A stretch of 64,000 nt of DNA from Symmetrospora coprosmae (GCA_008802785.1 VUYT01000029.1:176768-240767); one strand, 5' to 3'. Shown: positions 11,996-23,669, counted from the stretch's first letter. Notes: generated from the letters alone by a model not told the origin. A program made the numbers and translations.

Positions 11996-12550
11996 GATTA
12001 CGGATTGTCCGCTCGATAAGTAGACAAGGAAATGAACCGATGACCGGACTAGGATATCAATTGATGACCGGACTTCAATGTCGTCCTGTGCGCTGCTCGC
12101 AATTGCAGGACGTATCTATACTCTGCATAGATCTGAGCCAGGTCTGCGCTTTGCGCTTCTGCCTCGCGCCATTGCGGCGATCGCCTTGACCCTGTCTTGC
12201 ACGGCGCTGCAGATGTGGTCAGAAGCGCATCGTCTGTATGCGAGAGCCATGCGGGCGCGCAGGAGTCACGCAGCTTGTGGTCAGCATGCATCAGCTGACG
12301 CGGGTCTGACAACCCGGGTTGTGCTTGTTTAGATCGCCACCGGACAGCGCCCCGACGTACACAATGGCCAGACAGGGTTACGCGCTTCGGTGCGGCATGA
12401 GACGATCAACCGATGCGTCGCTCGCTGTTGCTTGACTTCCATCTGCACGCACCGATATCCGAACCCCTTCTCCCGCATCCTTCGCTCACGACAGCTCCTT
12501 TTTTTGGGTAACAGATCCGTTCGACAAGCCCTAACACGTCAGTGCACGAC
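11996..12550. other. Intergenic region between CAAX genes 2 and 3
   Basis: About 555 bases. A CTAAC branch-point-like element followed by CGTCAG lies 7-20 bases before the ATG at 12551, suggesting a 5'-UTR intron or an upstream coding exon of CAAX gene 3. No other gene is seen. Confidence 0.4.
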
Positions 12551-12871
12551 ATGCAGTACGCGCTCTCCCCGCCGCAGCCGATGGTAGCTGTCCAGCAGCC
12601 CTTCATGGTCCCAGGCGGCGGGTACCATCCAGTTGGTGCATACATGCCCGGGTCGCCGACCGTGATAGTTCCGGGTTCACCCAGGAGCCGCAACGGCCAT
12701 CACCCACACCCCAGTGGTCGAAGACGCCAGCCGCGATCGCGCGATGCCCGAAGCCGAGCTCATGATGATGAGCAAGCGCTGCTCGCGGAGCAGATGCAGA
12801 TGGCGCAGATGGAGGCGTCGATGGCGCAGGGCAACGCAGACAAGAGCAGATGCTGCTGTGTTATTTCGTAG
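12551..12871 (+). CDS. Small Gln/Met/Pro-rich protein ending in CCCVIS CAAX box (third of three)
   Basis: A 106-residue frame with no recognised domain. The N-terminal half is rich in Pro, Val and Gly (GAYMPGSP, VIVPGSPRS), then a basic His/Arg/Ser stretch (GRRRQPRSRDARSR), an amphipathic Gln/Met/Ala/Glu stretch, and finally DKSRCCCVIS before the stop. This repeats the layout of the two upstream genes: disordered Pro-rich body, charged segment, Cys cluster, CAAX. Farnesylation plus palmitoylation is inferred. A branch-point-like CTAAC and CAG just upstream of the ATG suggest that an upstream exon exists, so the N-terminus may be incomplete. Confidence 0.6.
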   Translation: MQYALSPPQPMVAVQQPFMVPGGGYHPVGAYMPGSPTVIVPGSPRSRNGHHPHPSGRRRQPRSRDARSRAHDDEQALLAEQMQMAQMEASMAQGNADKSRCCCVIS

Positions 12872-13023
12872 TAGCATCGATGAGACTTCGTGATGATCGT
12901 GCCGTAGGCGAGCATCCATCCCATCTTGAATGACCGTTGGCGCCTCTATCGCGAGCATTCTGCACCCCTGCCTCCGTGCGTGCCTCTGTCGCGGTCGTTG
13001 ATCCTCCTCGGATCTATGGCGAC

Positions 13024-13275
13024 ATGGAGGTAGCCGTGCGAGGCTGTGCTCACACGTCTGCGGTGTCGTGCGATAGCTGCTTGCTGTTCCGACAGATGCC
13101 TGGCGAGAGTTCAGAGAGCATGACGTCGATGCGAGGACCGCGGATATTTGTCGTGTCGCAGGACCGGACTGCATTGATGGGGGCGAATGAACAGCCACAG
13201 CCACAAGTGCGACTGCCCAGCGAGAGCATGCTTCTGAGCGAGCAAGATCAGTCTTTGTTGCGCGGGAGTGATTAG
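13024..13275 (+). CDS. Possible 83-residue hypothetical ORF
   Basis: An ATG-started frame between CAAX gene 3 and YKT6. The C-terminal half (ANEQPQPQVRLPSESMLL, then SEQDQSLLRGSD) has a protein-like composition, but there is no CAAX box and no known motif. The opposite strand is also open. Weak call. Confidence 0.2.
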   Translation: MEVAVRGCAHTSAVSCDSCLLFRQMPGESSESMTSMRGPRIFVVSQDRTALMGANEQPQPQVRLPSESMLLSEQDQSLLRGSD

Positions 13276-13285
13276 ACATTGTTGG

Positions 13286-13304
13286 GGCAGGCAGGCAGGC
13301 AGGC
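13286..13304. repeat. GGCA tetranucleotide microsatellite
   Basis: Four full GGCA units plus a partial one in the 730-base stretch between CAAX gene 3 and YKT6. Apart from the weak ORF at 13024 and a heptamer repeat near YKT6, this stretch holds nothing I recognise. Confidence 0.8.
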
Positions 13305-13566
13305 CATGCTCCAGCTGGAGGGTCAGTTTGTCATCAGTTTGTCAGTCGTCAGTCACTTCAGTCGAGACAGAGCGCAGCAAGCTAGCAGCAGTGGACCATT
13401 CCTTTCCATCACACCATGTCGAGCATCGGCATATCGCATCGTGTCGCGTTGCTATTTGATGCACATGTCGTCATCCAGCCACACCCGGTGTGGGCGGGCT
13501 GGACGGGGAACAGGGGGACAGGAGGAGGGTCACCTTCCTACCATCACCACATCACAGCACGCAGCG

Positions 13567-13594
13567 CATAGCACATAGCACATAGCACATAGCA
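13567..13594. repeat. (CATAGCA)4 heptamer repeat just before YKT6
   Basis: Four exact tandem copies of a 7-base unit end 8 bases before the YKT6 start codon, in its presumed 5' UTR or core promoter. Confidence 0.85.
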
Positions 13595-13602
13595 TAGACA
13601 CC

Positions 13603-14692
13603 ATGAAGATCCTCCACCTCCAGCTCTTTTCAAAGTCGGCCGACGCCAACAGCTCGGTCCCGCTGGCCCACGCTTCGGAGCTGTCGCAGTTCTCGTTCCT
13701 GCAGCGAGGGAGGTGCGCTACCGCTACGAGTGCGCTGTGATGATGGTGCATGCGGTATGGGCCATGCTGATTGATATGACCTGTCTTCTCCAGCATCCAG
13801 GAGTTCTTGAACTTCTTCAGCAAGACCGTCTCGGAGTGAGTGGCGGCGAGGATACACACATGGCTACAGGACAGGCTGAAGCCCGCGACGCTGTGGCCTC
13901 CCATGATGCTGGTCGGTGCCGGTGCTGACGCTGATGCTGATGCTGATGCAATGCTCGTCCACGCTCGGCCTCGCTCGCTCGCAGCAAGACGCAAGCAGGG
14001 CAACGGCAGTCGATCCGCGAGCAGACGTACACGTTCCACGTCTTCTGCATCCCCAACACGGGCGACCTCTCTGCAGTCATGGTGACGGACGAGGAGTACC
14101 CCGTCCGGGTGGCCTTCAGCGTGCTCAACAAGATCACGGACGAGTGGCAGCAGACGTTCCCGAAGCAGAGCTACGAGGCCGACGTCACCAACGCCCGCAT
14201 CTCATCGCCCACCGCGCCCAGTGCCAGGTTCAGGGAGAAGGACTGGCCCGCACTCAATACGTACCTGCAGAAGTACCAGGACCCGAAACAGGCAGACACC
14301 ATCATGAAGGTCCAGCAGGAGCTCGACGAGACAAAGATTGTGTTGGTGCGTGGAAGGCTCGCTCGGACTCACTCTGGCTGACAGCTGGATGGTTATCTCC
14401 GTGCAATAAGAAGAATGCTGACTTGTGTCTCTCTCTCGTACGCTCGTCCAGCACAAGACGATCGAGTCCGTGCTTGAGCGAGGCGAGAAGCTCGACAGTC
14501 TGGTCGACCGGTCCAACGCGCTCAGCGCACAGAGCAAGATGTTCTACAAGACGGCAAAGAAGGTGGGTGTCTGGCCTTCTGCGCTATGTGCGCTTGCACA
14601 CTCGCCGAGACGAAGTCTGACACGGGCCTGTCTGTTCCCTGGTCTCTCCTCGCGTCGCTCCACAGCAAAACTCGTGCTGCGTCGTCATGTAG
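13603..14692 (+). CDS. YKT6: Synaptobrevin-type R-SNARE Ykt6, lipid-anchored
   Basis: Ykt6 is an R-SNARE for ER-Golgi, vacuole and autophagosome fusion; it has no membrane segment and relies on prenyl plus palmitoyl anchors. The longin domain begins [11 protein letters not shown] and continues through [30 protein letters not shown], and a region ending in [10 protein letters not shown]. The SNARE motif follows as two exons ([15 protein letters not shown], then [20 protein letters not shown]) and [16 protein letters not shown]. The last exon encodes only QNSCCVVM, the expected CC-a-a-X end (CCAIM in yeast). Five exons; the intron after SKTVSE holds a GCTGAT repeat (13924-13948). The length fits the family (about 200 residues). 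Confidence 0.93.
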
Positions 14693-15443
14693 AGACGCCC
14701 GGCTAGTAGTTACTCTATGCTGGCGGAGCTGGCGAAGCAGACTCGGAAGGATCATCCAGCCCACTTCTCTCCCTGGCTCCCTCCCTGCCTATCCCTGTAC
14801 GCGCCTCCGTCTCAGCCCAGCCCATCCCGCTCCGTCTTTCTCCTTTCCCTTCCCAACTACGACGCCTCTGGGACAGTAGCCGCCCACGATACCGCTCTAG
14901 TATTTCCCTTTTCTGCTCGATCCTGGTCCAGCCCGGCGTGCTCCTTCCCGTGCACGATTACATAGTTCTGCGCCTTCCCCCCTAATGTGTATGGCACGCG
15001 CTTGCAACGAAGTATGACCCAAGCAGGCTGCGCGGAACTGGCGAGTGTTTCACTGTTTCTCTTTCTCTATGCGATCCCTTCTCCTCTGTACTGTCCTGTC
15101 TGCCTATGTGCCGTAGCTGCTTTTGCCACTCCCCTCCCCCTCCCTTCCTGCACCTTCCCCTCTTCCCCTCCCTTCCCTCTGCTCCCTCTCACCAACCCAG
15201 GATCCGCCGAGACTCCAGAGTCGGGCGACAACGACGGTGAGTAGCAACGAGGATGAGCATACCATTGATTGCAGCCTGCAGCTGAATCCTCCATATCGTC
15301 CATCCTCACCGTGCTCGGACCGCAGCCGACCCTCTGTTTGGGCGTCGTCACTTCGTCCAGACGGGTCGAAGAAGAAGCGATACACACAAGCCTGTGTGCT
15401 CGTTGGACTCAGCTCGACGTTACGGGACGAAAGCGAAGGACTA
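14693..15443. other. Intergenic region with long pyrimidine tract upstream of the coiled-coil gene
   Basis: About 750 bases. A C/T-rich tract (about 15125-15200, only a few purines) precedes the large gene at 15444, as often seen at fungal transcription starts. The frame of the large protein is also open upstream of its chosen ATG to 15269. No separate gene is seen. Confidence 0.4.
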
Positions 15444-18400
15444 TGGCGGGCAACCTGCGCAAGAGGAAGGGCGAAGGGCTGGCTACATCGTCCGAGGTGG
15501 ACGAGATCATCGATGACGAGGGCAGCGCCAGGCACAGTGGGCCAAGCGCAGGCAATAACGCGCCTCGACATGGAGAAGGAGTATCCACACCGCGATTCAC
15601 CGCCGACATCCCCCAGAAGAACATCGCCTTCTCGTTCGGGCGTCCCCCCGCCGCGCACAGGGACGCTCCTGCCCAGACTCAGGCACGGGCACAGGCACAG
15701 CCGGCCTATCGTCCGACAGACCGGCTCGCCAACGCAGGTACCTCTTCTGCACGCGCCGCCATTGACGCCGTGGCAAACGCAACCAGGCAGCAGGGCACAC
15801 GCTCTGTTCCGCAGATCGGGGGAGGCGGCAGGAGAAGCCTCCAGATTGCCCCTGGGACTTCATCAAACGCCATGGCGCATCCCAGTCCGGACCTTCCCCT
15901 AATTCCAGCTGCTCGCAGAGCGTGGAACGCAGACAAGCCCGCCCAGCAGTCCGACAACCAGCTGAGCTTCGCTACCCTGGCAGCAGGGACGCGCACCCAT
16001 GCAGCCGCTTCATCGAGTGCGCCGCCGCCCGCACGGAACCCACGAGCCAACCTCCCTGCAGCAGTCAACGACTTCCCTTCATCCTCGCTCCAGTCGCTTC
16101 CTTCGGTCCCATCCGCCGTCTCGTCCACGCAGACTAGCGCGCACTCGCAGCCTCCAGCACACGTTTCAGCACATGTGCCAGAGGCTCTGAATGACCCCGA
16201 GCAGACAAGCACGGCAGGCCTCGAGCCCGTCATCGCACACACGGAGTCTCTCGTACCCCACCTGCTGGACCGCATCGACGAGCGCACAGAGCTGCCGACC
16301 AGCTCACCGCGCTCGGTCGTGCGACGGCCGCAGCAGCAGAAGGACATAGACAAGGGCAAGGAAGCGCGGCGCAGCCCTTACGACACGCGAGGGTTGAGTA
16401 GGACCTACCGCGACGGCGAACAACCATCGAGTGAGGCGGACGCTTCGTCGAAGAATGGCGGGCCGAGCTCGGACGGAGTGGACCAGGGAGGAAGGGCGAC
16501 AAAGAGGAGGAAGAAGCAGAAGGGTGCAGCACCGCTCGAAGAACAGGATGACGACGACGGGCTTGCTGCAGAGCAGGCCGCAAGCAGCAGCGGCAGCAAG
16601 AAGCCCAAGCAGAGAGCCCCGCCCGCTGATAAGCTGCCAGCCCCAGCGCGTGAGGAAGAGGAGGACATGGTGATCGAATCGGAGAGCACTCATGGGAAGG
16701 CCAGGCGAAAAGCAAGACCAAGTGTCAGAAAGAAGGCTGCAGCTCCAGCTGCAGTAGCCATGTCCCCGCCTGCACGAGCGGTCAACGCTGCCACCTCTCA
16801 GATCGAAACTTCCACGGTCCCTGCCACATCTTCGACATCGAAGAAGCAGCCCACAGAGCATCAGCCACTGGCGCCTTCAATGGACAAGCATCCTGCTCCA
16901 GCGACCCTCGAGGCAGAGCAGTCCGAACCGGCTCAGTCAGACCTGCTCAAAGGCAGCACCACTGCTTCACCGCCAGTGGCCTCTGCCAGCACACGCGGCC
17001 AGGCTCCTCCTGTCGCTCCGTCGCTGAAGCCCGAGCAACGGGCCGGACTGCAGCAGGTTGGGCTGCAGCAGGTCGGGCGGCACCTGGAGGAGCCAGCGCC
17101 TGCTTCAATTGCAGCGCAGGATGCGGATCCTCACACCGCCTCGAGAGTCGCATCGAAGCCTCCGTCTACCAGCAGTCAGCATGCAGTCACGTGCGCTACT
17201 GCATCCAAAGCATCTGCGTCGGCATCCTCGTCCTTTCCCTCAGCGTTCGCTGCGCCCGCTATGCCTCCCGCTCGACAGCCTCGGCTACTTGCGCAGGCGT
17301 CTTCCGACCCTTTCAATCTGGCTCCCCCTGCGCATGCAGCATCAGCAACCCAGGCAGCACCCACTATGCCAAGCGGCCCACCTCCCAGCGCCGGTCTGCC
17401 ACTGAGGAAGAAGCGCAACTTCGCGGATATGTCGACGCCTTCTCCCGCAACGGCGGCCAAGCTCGCCGCGCTCGGAGAGCAGAGAAAGACGAGCCCGCTC
17501 AAGCGGCAGCGAACGAGCAGGGACGCGACGCCTCTGAACACGATGTCCATGCTGCCGCAAGGTAGAAAGACTGTCGGCAGCGTGGGCCAGACCCTTCCTG
17601 ATGCCGGCACAGATATGGCGCAATTGAGTGGAGCCGGCGATGTCGCTATGGAAGTTGCAGGAGACCCTCTCACCGTGCACGCCGTGGCCGATCCCGCTGC
17701 CGTACAGACCACAGCTCCATCAGTGCCTGAAACTGGGTCAGCGTCGGTCCGATCGCACCAGCTTCAGCGTGGCAGCGCAAGCAAGGAAGCCGGGACGCGG
17801 GGGCTCGCGCCTAATCAGGCAGAACTCAGACCGTCCCTTGTCGCGTCCACTGGTCCAGGGCGAGCTACTCCGAGCGAGAGTGTCAATCACCAGAACCAGC
17901 CCAAGCCTGCCCCTGACGAGGCGTGGGGCTCGTTGCTTCATTCCGTACGCGATGCTTCCATTAATCCGAGCATGTCAGTGACGCAGAGCTAACATAGATG
18001 ATGGCTGTAGATCACTTTAAGCGAAGCCGCCTATCGCTCTCTGAAGAGCGCAGCGCAAGATTTCGCCGCCAAGGAGAAGAAGATCGCCGAGCTGAAAGTG
18101 GAGCTGGACACCATGAAGGAGAAGAAGTCGAAGTACAAGCGAGAGGCAAAGGAGCGTGACGAGTATGCGCGGAAGAATGTGCACGTTGCGGGCGAGCTGC
18201 GGAAGGCACAGGCGGAGCTCGCGAGCAGCGGCGAGGAGCTGCATACGGCCAGGGCGGATGCTGCGCGGGTCTGTCAGGAGGGGCTGGTCAGGTAAGATAG
18301 ATCTGAACGAAAGCTGCTGTTCTGTGCTATGGCCGCTGCTAACTTTGGTCCTGCCATCTCCGCGCTGCAGTATCAGCCAACACCTGCGCGAGCACTTTGA

Positions 18401-21400
18401 GGTGCAGGAAGCAGAGCTCTGGGTCCTTCTCAAGTCAAAGGGCGTCCGGCTCGATGAGACCCGCCCAGAGCCCGCACAAGCCAAGCTTGCCGTGCAGCTC
18501 CTACTGGGCAGTACGCTTGAGATTACTGATACGCGAACCACTACCACCGCTAACACGCTTGGGTGCTGATTGGCCGTAGAGCTGCATGAGCTGTACTCTG
18601 CTCACGAGACATCGGCTGTCAAGGCAGTTCAAGAGCAAGTCGCGACGCCGGACTTGACGGACGAGCTCAGTCAGGGTAAGGCTGGACGGCATAACGTCGC
18701 GTACGCGATGACGCTGATTCAACGTACGTCTACGATCGCAGCCCAAGCCCTGCTGGCGGACCTAGAGGCTGTCAACGCCACGCAGGCTGGGCTTATTCAC
18801 ACGCTCACAGAGGAAAGGCAGACATTGGCGGATCAGATCGACCAATTGCACGATTCGCAGACAAAAGCTTCAGCTACCCACCTGCAGACCTATACCCGTC
18901 TGTCGAAGTCGCTAGGTAAGCCTCATCGCGATTCCGTACTTATCGCAGCCATGACTGACTTGCCCTTGTTGTGCATTGCCGGTCTCAGCGGACACGCAGA
19001 CGGCGGGTGATGAACAGATCAAGTATCTTCGGGGCATCATCGAGAACGACAGGGCGGTCCATGGCAGGGAGACGACGGCGCTGCAGGCCCAGATCAAAGA
19101 GAAGCAGCGAGCCCTCGACGAGCTGACGACGGAGCAGCAGGAGATAGGGAGGAAGCTGCTCGAGTCAAACGGTGCCACAATGGGGAGATTGGAGGTGAGC
19201 AACCGATGCCTGCTGCTCCTCATCGCTGACTAATAATCTGACGCGCTCCTTCCAAACAGCAGACGGAGTTGGCGGCAGCACGTACGGGGAACCGCCGCAG
19301 TATTGCAGATGCCCGGTGCTGCTTTGACTGACGGAGCTGCACCATGCCAACACAGGTCGCCAGAGCTCCAGCCTTAGCAATCAGCTCGAGAGCTTGCGCC
19401 AAAAAGCAAGGGAGGACGCCGCAGCCGTGCGTAGCTGACATAGCATGCCTGCGAGTACCGCCCTCAACGTATCTGACGGGTGACGCGCGCCACTTCCAGG
19501 CGACCTCCGCACAAACAGCCCAGAACGGGGAATGGCGAATGGATCAGCAGCTCCGCGAGTCGCAGGCGAGAGTGCTAGAGCTCGTTGCAGAGAAGACGGC
19601 CCAGAACGCCGAGCTGGACTTTGCCAAGGCGACTGTGCCCGAGCTGGCCAGTCGGCTGCGAGATCTGCTGGCAAGCTCTAGGTAAAATACTTGTTCTACC
19701 CGCAACACGGCATCGGGCGTACCGTATGCTGATATTGGACGCTGGTACGGGTTGCAGTGCGGGCAAGCAGCCAGAGAACATCGCTCAGATCATTACTGCG
19801 TTGAATGAAGTGCCGACCGATGACTTGCGCGGGCAGTGCACGGCGGTGCTCCTCGCTGTCGGAGGTGAATGGAATCGACTTATTGCTTGCGTCGAACATT
19901 AGCTGACCCGTCATACGGGCAGCCCTTTACGGTCATGTCGAAGGTCTGAGGTCCGCTCTTATCCAATCTACGACAGAAGTCGCTGATCTGAAAGCGGAAG
20001 CCTCGAAGAGTGAGTGGCAGGCTACGCTACAGCTTGCGGTGTTGTCGATACTGAGGCTATGGCACCTCGACAGATCAACAACAACAAGCCGAGCTCACAT
20101 CACGCCTGCAAGGGCGGGATGCTGAGGCCGCTAGCGCCAAAGCAGCGTCCGATGTCCTCCTGGCAGAACTGCGCACCAAAGTCGACGGGCTCGATGCACA
20201 GGCGAAGAGGGCAGACTCCCAACTTGAAGCTGCGAGTGCGTGCAAGTCTGGATGCGCTCGCTCGCTCAGCTGTGGCGAGTTGACTGACTCCTTCAACCCG
20301 CTTTCTGAAGCTCGCGACCGCGATGCCATTCGGGCGGAATGCCAGGGCCTCGCAAGCGAGAAAGCGACCTTGTCTATCCAGCTAGAAGCTGCAAATACTC
20401 GCATTGCAGAAGCAGAGCGATGGGTGGCCGAGAGCATGAGGCAGACTGAAGAGCAGCGGGATGCGCAGACCGCGGCAGAACGGGAAGCGCGTGCAGGAAG
20501 AGATGCAGCCCTGAAGGTGAGCCACACACACCGTCATGCTTCCGCTGCTACAGCCTGACAGTGCACTCTCTTCCTTTCCAGGACCAGCAGAAGCTCTTCG
20601 ATGCCGAGCGGGAACAGCTCCGATCACAGCATCGGGCCAGCGTGGAGGCAAAGCACGCTGAGCTATTGGCTGCCAGAGTAGAGAATGGCATGCTGACGGG
20701 CGCACAGAGCCAGCTACACCTCAGGTGCACGGGCGCGGAGAACGCGCTCGCGGCGATCCAGACCGAACTCCAAGAGGCGCGACAAGCTCAAGCTGCCGCA
20801 TCTGCCAAGTCTACCGATCTTATGCGAGCCAGCGAGGAGAAAGAGGCAGAACTTCTCAAGCTACAGCTCAAGATTGACGGATTCCGGAAGGTGGAAGCTG
20901 AGAAGCAGCAGCTGAAGCAGCAGCTGGATCAAGCGAGAGCGGAGAGGGCAGAAGCGCATCGCTTGAAGGAGGAAGCGGCGAGCGCGCATGCCCTGGCGGT
21001 GACGCAGAGCGAGGAAAGTATCGAAGCATGGCGAGCCGAGCTCGAGACATATCGGCAAGCAGCTCAGGAGAAGGTGAGCGGCGACACTTGCGCTCATATC
21101 GGACCGGTCTGACTTCGTCTCGTGAGCCAGGACGCACAAGCTGCACAAGCTCAGGCGGGGTATGAGACTGTGAGTGTGCAACTTCCTTTCTCGGCAAATG
21201 GCAGCCGGCTTACTAGTTGTCGATGCGCCCACAGACGCTCGAGCGGAAAGATGCGACCGTAGGTTGCGCCAGACTTGTACAGCTCGTGGGAGTACTTGTG
21301 ATGCTGACACAATGCGCCCCAGATAACTGCACTCCAGAGGAAGCTGGAAGAACACCAGAATCGTGGGATCGGCTCTTCTTGTGAGATGCATGGTGATGCA

Positions 21401-22602
21401 GGATGGCAGCTAACCCTTGATTTCTGCGACGTATGACATTCTCAGGCATGCTCACCATCAGTCAACAAAAGGCGCAGCACAACAATCAACGTGCGATTCC
21501 GCAGACCATCGCTTCGCAGACGACAGTGTCAGAAGCCGAAAGCCTGGCCCTTACGAGTCCGCGTGCAGTCACGCCGGCAGAAGGTCCGCCGTCTGGCTCT
21601 GGCTCTGGCTCTGGCGCGGCATCGAGCACCCTCGCAGCACACCTATCGGGCGTGCCAAGTCGGTCTGTGTTTACCATCGGAGGCAAGCTCGTGAGCCGGC
21701 CCAACAAGGTCAAGCAGCCCAAGGACGCAGTCTCGCCCTCGCCACGGCTGCCAGGACCTGGATCTCAGGTGGCTCCGCGCAAGCCTGCGTCGAAGGAGAG
21801 ACCGACCTTGTCTGAAATCTCGTCGCTGCAGACGTCGTCGGCCGAGGCGCTGGAGGGAGGGATGCAGGGGCAGGGTGCGGAAGAAGGAACAGGACCTGCG
21901 GTCTCTACGGAAGAACTTGTCCAAATCGCTCACGATCTCGTGCACACGCAGGAGCCGGCGGGTTTGGAGACGCAAGTGCCGAGAAGGATTGGAGCCGCGC
22001 CCGCTGGTTACGCAGGGACGCAGGATAGAAGTAGGACTTCAAAGCCTCATCGATCCACGGCGAACGATGTGGACGAAAGCCAGGATGCGGACGCGACCAT
22101 GGTCGATGCAGACAACGATGACACGAAGGAGGCTTTGGAGAAGGGCGGAGAAGACCGAATGCAGCGATCAGGCGCCAAACCGTTGTCCGCTGCTGCAGCG
22201 TCGGCGGAAAGCAGTACAAGCAAGAACAGGCCGACGAGGACGTCCACTCGTAAGAATGTGGGTCATCTGTCCATCCTGAACGTTCCGTATCGATACGAGA
22301 GAGGGCTGATCTGTGTCTGTGGGTGCGTTCATAGTCGACAGTCAACAATGTAGCCAAGAACACGAAAGGGATGGAGGGAGAGACTGGGCATGGTGAGTTG
22401 TGAGAGTCAGGCCGGCGAGCTGGCATTGGTCCCTGGGTCCATTCGCAGCGAGCTGACCTTCGTCGACGTCCCAAGCAGACTCGGACTTGCAGAGCCAGTC
22501 AAGCAGGAAGGTAGGTCCGACTGCCTTTTCATGTCCCATTACCCTGAGGTCGCTTGGCTGACGCCTACTCCCGTTACCTTTCAGCGACCCAGGCGCACAT
22601 GA
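15444..22602 (+). CDS. Very large protein with disordered N-terminus and long coiled-coil C-terminus, function unknown
   Basis: I do not recognise this gene. The first exon (to about 17940) encodes some 830 residues rich in Ala, Ser, Pro and Gln with basic clusters such as KARRKARPSVRKKAA and KKRNFADMSTPSP, probably nuclear and disordered. An intron with GTACGC donor at about 17948, a GCTAAC branch point and an acceptor before 18011 joins it to a coiled-coil region (ITLSEAAYRSLKSAAQ, then Lys/Glu heptads). The coiled coil continues over many short exons to about 21100. A low-complexity region follows, with a GSGSGSG repeat (21592-21614), and two more introns lead to a basic end (RKRPRRT) and TGA at 22600-22602. 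The layout suggests a structural nuclear, spindle or kinetochore protein, but that is inference. Exon limits in 18.3-21.4 kb are approximate. Confidence 0.6.
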
Positions 22603-22830
22603 GAAACGAATCAGTTCCCGACAGATCAGGCTGGATGCCAGGTAGCGAGTGTTGGTGATTTGATGATGCAATCGGGGCGCGCACGGAGCGTGCTTCGCAG
22701 ATCATTCGGTCCGCATTCTGCAATGACCTCACAAGTGGCATTGCATTGCATTCCGTCAGGCCTGCTCTGGTCTTGAACCGTCATCCTTCGTGGGATGGGC
22801 CAGTTAGTCACAGACATGTCTATTGTCCGC

Positions 22831-23501
22831 TCAGGCAGTCTTTGCCGTTCCTGCGTCGCGGATGATCTCCTGATCCCCACTGCCACCCGCTCCGACACCT
22901 CCCTCAGTCCCCACGCTCCTCTGGATGGTGTCTGCCTGAGCAGCAATGTGCGCAGAGCTGCCCGTGCCCGCAGTGGCTCGCTCGTTGAAGCTCTGTCCAG
23001 CGGGCCTCTCATCCCCCTCTGCGATGGCCTCCTCGGCGTCGCGTCGAGCATCCTCCTGTGCGGCGAGCTCGTCTCGGAGCTCAGAGTCGACGCCGCCCCT
23101 GGAGGAGTTAGGAGGAGAGCCAGGTCAGCCGGATGCGGGCGAACTGATGCAGCCATGCCCACGTAGTGCGCCAAGGGCTGCGCACGGCTCCGCTCCAGTC
23201 CAGCCCACGCACCAGTTGTGGCCGCCCTCTCCACCCTTCTTCATCACCTGCTCCCCACCAACGCCATGGCTGTGCTTGTCTCCGGCGAGCGCCTTGTTGT
23301 ACGCTGTCGTCGTCGTGCCAGCGTGTGTGTGCGCCTGTGTCAGCTATGCTATGCTCTGCCATGACGTCAAAGCAGCACGATCCTCGCTCACCCGCGCGCG
23401 TGGTGTTGCCTGCCGAGAGGGGACGACGACAGAGCAGCGTGAGGTATCAGCGAGGCTGTACAGACCGTGCAGTGGCGCTCTATCCCACCTGAGATGGTCA
23501 T
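22831..23501 (-). CDS. Small HABP4/PAI-RBP1 or Stf2-like protein (three exons)
   Basis: Reconstructed from splice signals: exon 1 is 13 bases (23489-23501), exon 2 is 23213-23303 and exon 3 is 22831-23098; spliced length is 372 bases, 123 residues. The product begins MTISAYNKALAGDKHSHGVG, then has KKGGEGGHNWG, close to the GG-x-G-x-x-NWG motif shared by HABP4/PAI-RBP1 and Stf2-type proteins that bind ribosomes or mRNA. The rest is a Glu/Asp/Ala-rich helix-like stretch and a Gly/Ala-rich tail ending TAKTA. The exon 2/3 junction falls in the Trp codon of the motif, with a CTAAC branch point before the acceptor. The open frame plus conserved motif across two junctions supports the model; family assignment is tentative. 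Confidence 0.6.
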
Positions 23502-23669
23502 ATCGGTGTTGATGCTGTATGTCGTCGTCGTGCGAAGGCAAGGAGCAACGAGCGGGGACAGACGGGTGGCAAACGGGGACCTCAGGCCTAGGAGCAAGGC
23601 AAGGGAGACCGCACCAGGCCACGCAATGGCTAAGTCACTTGCTTGGGCTTACACCTTTCGCTAAGCAAG

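Noticed and set aside
10701-12871. Mating pheromone precursors of the basidiomycete CAAX type
   Set aside because: The proteins are 106-145 residues with several adjacent Cys, whereas pheromone precursors are short with a single CAAX Cys; no receptor gene or homeodomain pair is nearby.
12677-13279. 200-codon minus-strand frame
   Set aside because: Overlaps the coding strand of CAAX gene 3 and has a low-complexity composition with no motif.
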